Source: JBCBJX01 sp038522735
GTDB lineage: Bacteria; Pseudomonadota; Alphaproteobacteria; Caulobacterales; Parvularculaceae
Assembly: GCA_038522735.1 (NCBI GenBank)
Contig: JBCBJX010000064.1
Span: 1 to 18,383 of the forward strand
Reading direction: 5' to 3'
DNA: 18,383 bases
In this document: positions 15,736 through 18,383 of the stretch, one piece after another
Layout: every line of letters begins with the position of its first letter
Numbering within the stretch: position 1 is the stretch's first letter
Position numbers and translations under genes: made by a program
The notes under the pieces: generated by a model
What the model was told of the DNA's origin: nothing
Database searches by the model: none
Seen by the model: only the letters and a program-made list of their open reading frames with translations

Positions 15736-16475
15736 TGGGCTGTGATGCCGAAGCGCATGACGCGCACCCCGGTCGGTTTGGCGGCGACAGTCGTCGCCTC
15801 CGAGGCGAGGCTGCGCAGGGAAAGGCTGACGTCGCCGATCGCCTTGGCGCGCAGCAGGCGTTCGGCGTCCTGGGCGGATACGGCCAGAGTGATCGTGTCG
15901 GCGATGATGGTCTCAGTTTCTTCTTCGTACTGCTGGTCGACGGCGAGCACCGCAACATTCGACATGATGGTCGAGGTACGGACGGAAGACCCCGAATTCG
16001 TCTCCGCTTCGTAAGTGAGGACCACGTCCACACGATCGCCCGGAAGAATGAAGCCGCCAGCGGAGGATTCCGGGGTGACGCGGATGGAGACGGCCCGCTG
16101 ACCAGGCTCCAGAAGCGCGGACATGAAGCCGCGATCGACGCCGCGCACGAGCTTCGCCGGAAGGATCGGCTCGCCCTCCACGATGAGCGAGCGCACCAGC
16201 GCGCCTTCCCATTCTTCGCGGACGTCGCCGTCAGTGTCCGTCACGAAGGCCGTGATGACCGCTTCGCGCGGGAACTTCGCCCAGCGCAGTGCGGAACGCT
16301 CCATGCGCTCGCCACGTTGCAGATCGCGCGAGGCGATGAGCACGTTGACGAGGTCCGGTTCGACCGGCGCCGCGGCTTCGACCGGCGTCGTCGATGAGTT
16401 GTTGAACATCAAGAAGAAGGCGGCTGCGCCTGCGCCTACGGCGACGAGCAACGCGATCAGCTGGCGGACGTTCAT
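15732..16475 (-). CDS. cpaB: Pilus assembly protein CpaB/RcpC
   Basis: A 247-aa protein with an N-terminal membrane anchor (about 5-23), a short Pro/Ala linker, a SAF domain (about 42-110, VNVLIASRDLQRGERMERSA) and the RcpC/CpaB domain (about 113-235, LLEPGQRAVSIRVTPESSAG and PGDRVDVVLTY). It is a periplasmic component that works with the secretin and possibly contacts peptidoglycan. The ATG at 16475 follows a strong aggagg. The stop overlaps the start of cpaC by four bases. Confidence 0.93.
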   Translation of the reverse strand: MNVRQLIALLVAVGAGAAAFFLMFNNSSTTPVEAAAPVEPDLVNVLIASRDLQRGERMERSALRWAKFPREAVITAFVTDTDGDVREEWEGALVRSLIVEGEPILPAKLVRGVDRGFMSALLEPGQRAVSIRVTPESSAGGFILPGDRVDVVLTYEAETNSGSSVRTSTIMSNVAVLAVDQQYEEETETIIADTITLAVSAQDAERLLRAKAIGDVSLSLRSLASEATTVAAKPTGVRVMRFGITAQ

Positions 16476-16517
16476 TTAGCTGCCTCCTGCAGGAAGCAAG
16501 ACCGGCGCGCCGACCTT

Positions 16518-16566
16518 GCGTTTACCATGCGACTTTCTGGAGAAACGTTCAAAATACCGTAAACGC
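16518..16566. promoter_or_regulatory. Inverted repeat in the cpaA-cpaB gap
   Basis: Perfect 8-bp arms, gcgtttac (16518-16525) and gtaaacgc (16559-16566), face each other with centres 41 bp apart, about four helical turns. The right arm ends three bases from the cpaA stop. The 94-base gap is the largest inside the operon downstream of cpaA, so an internal promoter with two protein sites is possible. A copy of gtaaacgc also occurs by chance inside tadC, so the motif alone is weak evidence. Confidence 0.3.
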
Positions 16567-16569
16567 CCC

Positions 16570-17076
16570 TTAAGCACCGAACATTCGGGCGACGAGCGCG
16601 CTTTGCGGATAGGCGAGAAGCCCCCCAGCCGCGATCGCGACGCCGTAGGGAACCCCCGCCCGCTCCGGAAACAGACGCGTCAGCCAGACAGGTCCGCCCG
16701 CTGGCATCTGCGACTGAACGCTGCGGATGGCGAGGACGCCCGCGGAAAGCGCGCCGCCCGCGAAGGCGGTGAACATCAAGAACTCCGGAAACGCGGCGAA
16801 GCCCATCCACGGCCCGACGGCTGCGATCAGCTTCGCATCGCCGCCGCCGATGATGTTGAAGGCGAACAGGGCGAATCCGAAGGCGAGGAGACCGACGCCG
16901 ATCATCAGACCTTGCGCGATTTCGCCGAAGCCGGCGCCCACTGCGAGCGCGACCAGGGGATAGCTGAGGGCGAGCGCCGCCGTCAGTCGGTTGGAGATGC
17001 GCCGTTCGGCGAGATCCGTCACGGCGGCGACGACCAGCGCAGCCGGCGCGAGGGCGAGGAGAAGCGATGCAAACAT
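16570..17076 (-). CDS. cpaA: Prepilin peptidase CpaA (A24 family)
   Basis: A 168-aa polytopic membrane aspartyl protease of the short TadV/CpaA type, without the N-methyltransferase domain of PilD. The two catalytic aspartates are D21 (AVTDLAERRISN) and D80 in the GGGD motif (NIIGGGDAKL). It cleaves the Flp prepilin, and probably pseudopilins, after the conserved Gly. It lies downstream of flp, from which it is separated by a strong terminator, and a short hairpin (17089-17106) lies in its leader. No good Shine-Dalgarno is seen; gaaagctcc is the closest. Confidence 0.93.
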   Translation of the reverse strand: MFASLLLALAPAALVVAAVTDLAERRISNRLTAALALSYPLVALAVGAGFGEIAQGLMIGVGLLAFGFALFAFNIIGGGDAKLIAAVGPWMGFAAFPEFLMFTAFAGGALSAGVLAIRSVQSQMPAGGPVWLTRLFPERAGVPYGVAIAAGGLLAYPQSALVARMFGA

Positions 17077-17088
17077 GCGCGGAGCTTT

Positions 17089-17106
17089 CTTCAGCGTTGT
17101 CTGAAG
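17089..17106 (-). promoter_or_regulatory. Hairpin in the cpaA leader
   Basis: cttcag (17089-17094) and ctgaag (17101-17106) form a 6-bp stem with a 6-base loop just upstream of the cpaA start. It could be a 5'-untranslated hairpin protecting processed mRNA after the flp terminator, or a small dyad operator. It may also be chance. Confidence 0.25.
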
Positions 17107-17172
17107 CTACGCGCCCGAAACTTAAGGAGGGGTAAGGATAAAATTGCGAACGCCGTGCAACAGCCAGCTATG

Positions 17173-17198
17173 AAAAAAGGGGGCGCGAAGCCCCCTTT
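17173..17198 (-). terminator. Rho-independent terminator between flp and cpaA
   Basis: A 9-bp stem (17176-17184 with 17190-17198; aaagggggc on the minus strand) has a 5-base loop and is followed, on the minus strand, by six T residues. It lies about 34 bases after the flp stop. It should keep most transcripts to the abundant pilin alone, with read-through or another promoter serving cpaA onward. Confidence 0.9.
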
Positions 17199-17231
17199 CT
17201 TCAACCTTTCGATCCCGGCGTGGGAGCGAAA

Positions 17232-17402
17232 TTAGTTGATAGCGACGGACGAAGAAATCGTCGAGAAGTTCGTCGACAGCGTTTGGCCGATCGCCGTGAC
17301 GGCGGCGATGATGACCAGCGAGATCAGCGCGGCGAGGAGGCCGTATTCGATGGCAGTGGCGCCGTCTTCGTCTTTAAAGAAACGCGTGATGATGGCGTTC
17401 AT
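17232..17402 (-). CDS. flp: Flp type IVb prepilin
   Basis: A 56-aa major pilin, shorter than most gene callers report. The short leader MNAIITRFFKDEDG is cut by CpaA after G14. The mature protein begins ATAIEYGLLAALISLVIIA, with Glu at +5 and Tyr at +6, which is the Flp signature. The rest is one hydrophobic helix and a Ser/Thr-rich tail ending VAIN. Monomers polymerise into the adhesive Flp pilus. A ggagag site lies seven bases ahead of the ATG. It is flanked by a Crp-like regulator gene upstream and a terminator downstream. Confidence 0.95.
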   Translation of the reverse strand: MNAIITRFFKDEDGATAIEYGLLAALISLVIIAAVTAIGQTLSTNFSTISSSVAIN

Positions 17403-17568
17403 AATGTTCTCTCCGTTACTCAGAAACGTTTCCGGTTCGCTCGCACCCAGGATCCCAAGTCCGAACGCTTCGGATTGAATCAGACGCGGGTAAAGATGAA
17501 GTCTACGATTTCCGAGAATTTTAGGGTTTTCACGAAAGTATTCATTTAGCTTAATGATGTATTACGGC
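17403..17568 (-). promoter_or_regulatory. Upstream region of flp
   Basis: This 166-base stretch has no gene and must carry the flp promoter unless flp is co-transcribed with the Crp-like gene. It is AT-richer than its surroundings. A 13-bp palindrome, ccgaacgcttcgg (17461-17473), lies in the middle. I could not assign confident -35 and -10 elements, and no full CtrA box (TTAA-N7-TTAA) is present. Confidence 0.45.
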
Positions 17569-18383
17569 TCAGACCCGCTGACCGGCGCGGGTTCGCATTT
17601 CGTCGTAGTTCATAATGACGAGACCCGGATAGTCGCGCTCCGCGACGCCGTCCTGAATGAGGCGCGCGATGACGCCCGCGACCGCCGCGTCGTCGACCCC
17701 GGCCGCTTCCGCGACGGCGCGGTGCTTCGGCGTTTTTGGGATGCGCCACCGCCCCCGGATTTCGGGATCGGGTTCGGCGTAGGTCATCAGCTCACCGACA
17801 ATTCGCGCCTCCGGGCCGACGGCGAGGGTCGATTCGCCGGAGACAAGCCGATCGGCGAAGAACGTCAGTAGCGCCCGCACGAGATCTTTCGACTGCTCAA
17901 TGAACTCATCGAGTTTTTCGCCGCCTATGACGGCGATTTCCGCATTCTCCTGAGCGACCAGGCACGTGCGCTCCGCTAGCGCCGTCGTATTGGCGAAACA
18001 GTGCTCGAGGCCGAAGACGTCGCCCGCGCTCATCACATGGGTCGCCATTTCTCCGAGGCCCTCGTCATACGCATGAACCTGAACGCCCCCGCTGATGACG
18101 ACGACAGCTTCGCGACCGTCATAATCGCCGGCGGTGTAGATCGTCTCGCCTGCGGTATAACGACGAAGCTCGAAGGCCTCGGCAACGTCCTTACGCTTGC
18201 TCGCGACGAGCGCGCCGAATACCGCGACGCCGCGTAGAAAGCCGACATCGTCGGCGGAGGGTTTGTCAGGGGTCGCCGCTTCGTCTGAGGCAGGCGGCCC
18301 TGCAGCATCGACATTTTCAGGCGCCGCCGCCTCGATCGCACCCGCTGCGGCGTCGGCCGGGCGATCAGGCTCTGAACCGGCAT
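17569..18383 (-). CDS. Crp/Fnr-type cyclic-nucleotide-binding regulator (5' end outside the window)
   Basis: The open frame enters from the right edge with no start codon in the window, giving about 271 visible residues. The first 50 or so are Ala/Pro/Asp-rich and probably disordered. The next part (VGFLRGVAVFGALVASKRKD...) leads into a cNMP-binding beta-roll with RRYTAGETIYTAGDYDG and AYDEGLGEMATH, a dimerisation-type helix (EFIEQSKDLVRALLTFFADR) and a C-terminal winged helix (VAEAAGVDDAAVAGVIARLI, then GLVIMNYDEM). The recognition helix reads AAVAGVIARL where Crp proteins usually have a -VSR- type sequence, so DNA binding may be altered. It lies immediately upstream of flp on the same strand, suggesting a regulator of the pilus. 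An ATG at the extreme edge is in a different frame. Confidence 0.8.
   Translation of the reverse strand, partial: AGSEPDRPADAAAGAIEAAAPENVDAAGPPASDEAATPDKPSADDVGFLRGVAVFGALVASKRKDVAEAFELRRYTAGETIYTAGDYDGREAVVVISGGVQVHAYDEGLGEMATHVMSAGDVFGLEHCFANTTALAERTCLVAQENAEIAVIGGEKLDEFIEQSKDLVRALLTFFADRLVSGESTLAVGPEARIVGELMTYAEPDPEIRGRWRIPKTPKHRAVAEAAGVDDAAVAGVIARLIQDGVAERDYPGLVIMNYDEMRTRAGQRV

Noticed and set aside
17541..17556. Possible CtrA box upstream of flp (ttcatttagcttaatg)
   Set aside because: The half-sites are imperfect (TTCA rather than TTAA) and separated by six rather than seven bases.
18033..18383. Minus-strand frame starting with an ATG at the right edge
   Set aside because: It is out of frame with the Crp-like protein, very basic and low in complexity. 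The other frame carries the cNMP-binding and winged-helix signatures through to the edge.

Overview
The window is GC-rich, densely packed DNA from an alphaproteobacterium. The gene families, the synteny (ffs beside nudC; pheA beside a membrane-anchored cytochrome c; a leucyl aminopeptidase with an NlpC/P60 peptidase) and the Caulobacter-like cpa order suggest a member of the Parvularculales or Hyphomonadaceae. That placement is inference. No marker gene was compared.

Left part (1-6747), housekeeping. The window opens inside a large inverted repeat. Bases 1-82 are the reverse complement of 111-192 with two mismatches. The right arm contains the 3' half of the 4.5S SRP RNA gene (ffs, minus strand, about 152-248), and the centre is a pair of head-to-head REP-like hairpins. 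Then come nudC (+), a GSU2403-type nucleotidyltransferase-fold gene (-), pheA (-), a membrane-anchored cytochrome c (+), and a minus-strand cluster of leucyl aminopeptidase, MarR-type regulator and C40 peptidase. The nucleotidyltransferase gene has the most striking control region here: two 31-bp imperfect palindromes of identical 14-3-14 geometry lying over a good promoter.

Right part (6904-18383), a Tad/Flp (type IVc) pilus locus. Reading leftwards on the minus strand the order is: a Crp/Fnr-type regulator (cut by the right edge), the 56-aa Flp pilin, prepilin peptidase CpaA, CpaB, secretin CpaC, lipoprotein CpaD, the MinD-like CpaE, ATPase CpaF, and platform proteins TadB and TadC. From cpaB to tadC the genes are nearly contiguous, with a 4-base overlap or gaps of 2-26 bases, so they form one operon. 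A strong terminator lies between flp and cpaA. The TPR lipoprotein TadD lies on the opposite strand and converges on tadC, behind its own terminator. The tadE/F/G pseudopilin genes are absent from the window.

How the pilus genes fit together: CpaA cleaves and matures the Flp prepilin. CpaF powers its extrusion through TadB/TadC in the inner membrane. CpaC, with CpaD, CpaB and TadD, forms the envelope passage. CpaE positions the machine. An unusual point is that CpaE has a 150-residue acidic tail without any Lys or Arg, while its neighbour CpaF has a Lys/Pro-rich tail, so the two are charge-complementary. I saw no CRISPR array, transposase, prophage or tRNA gene.
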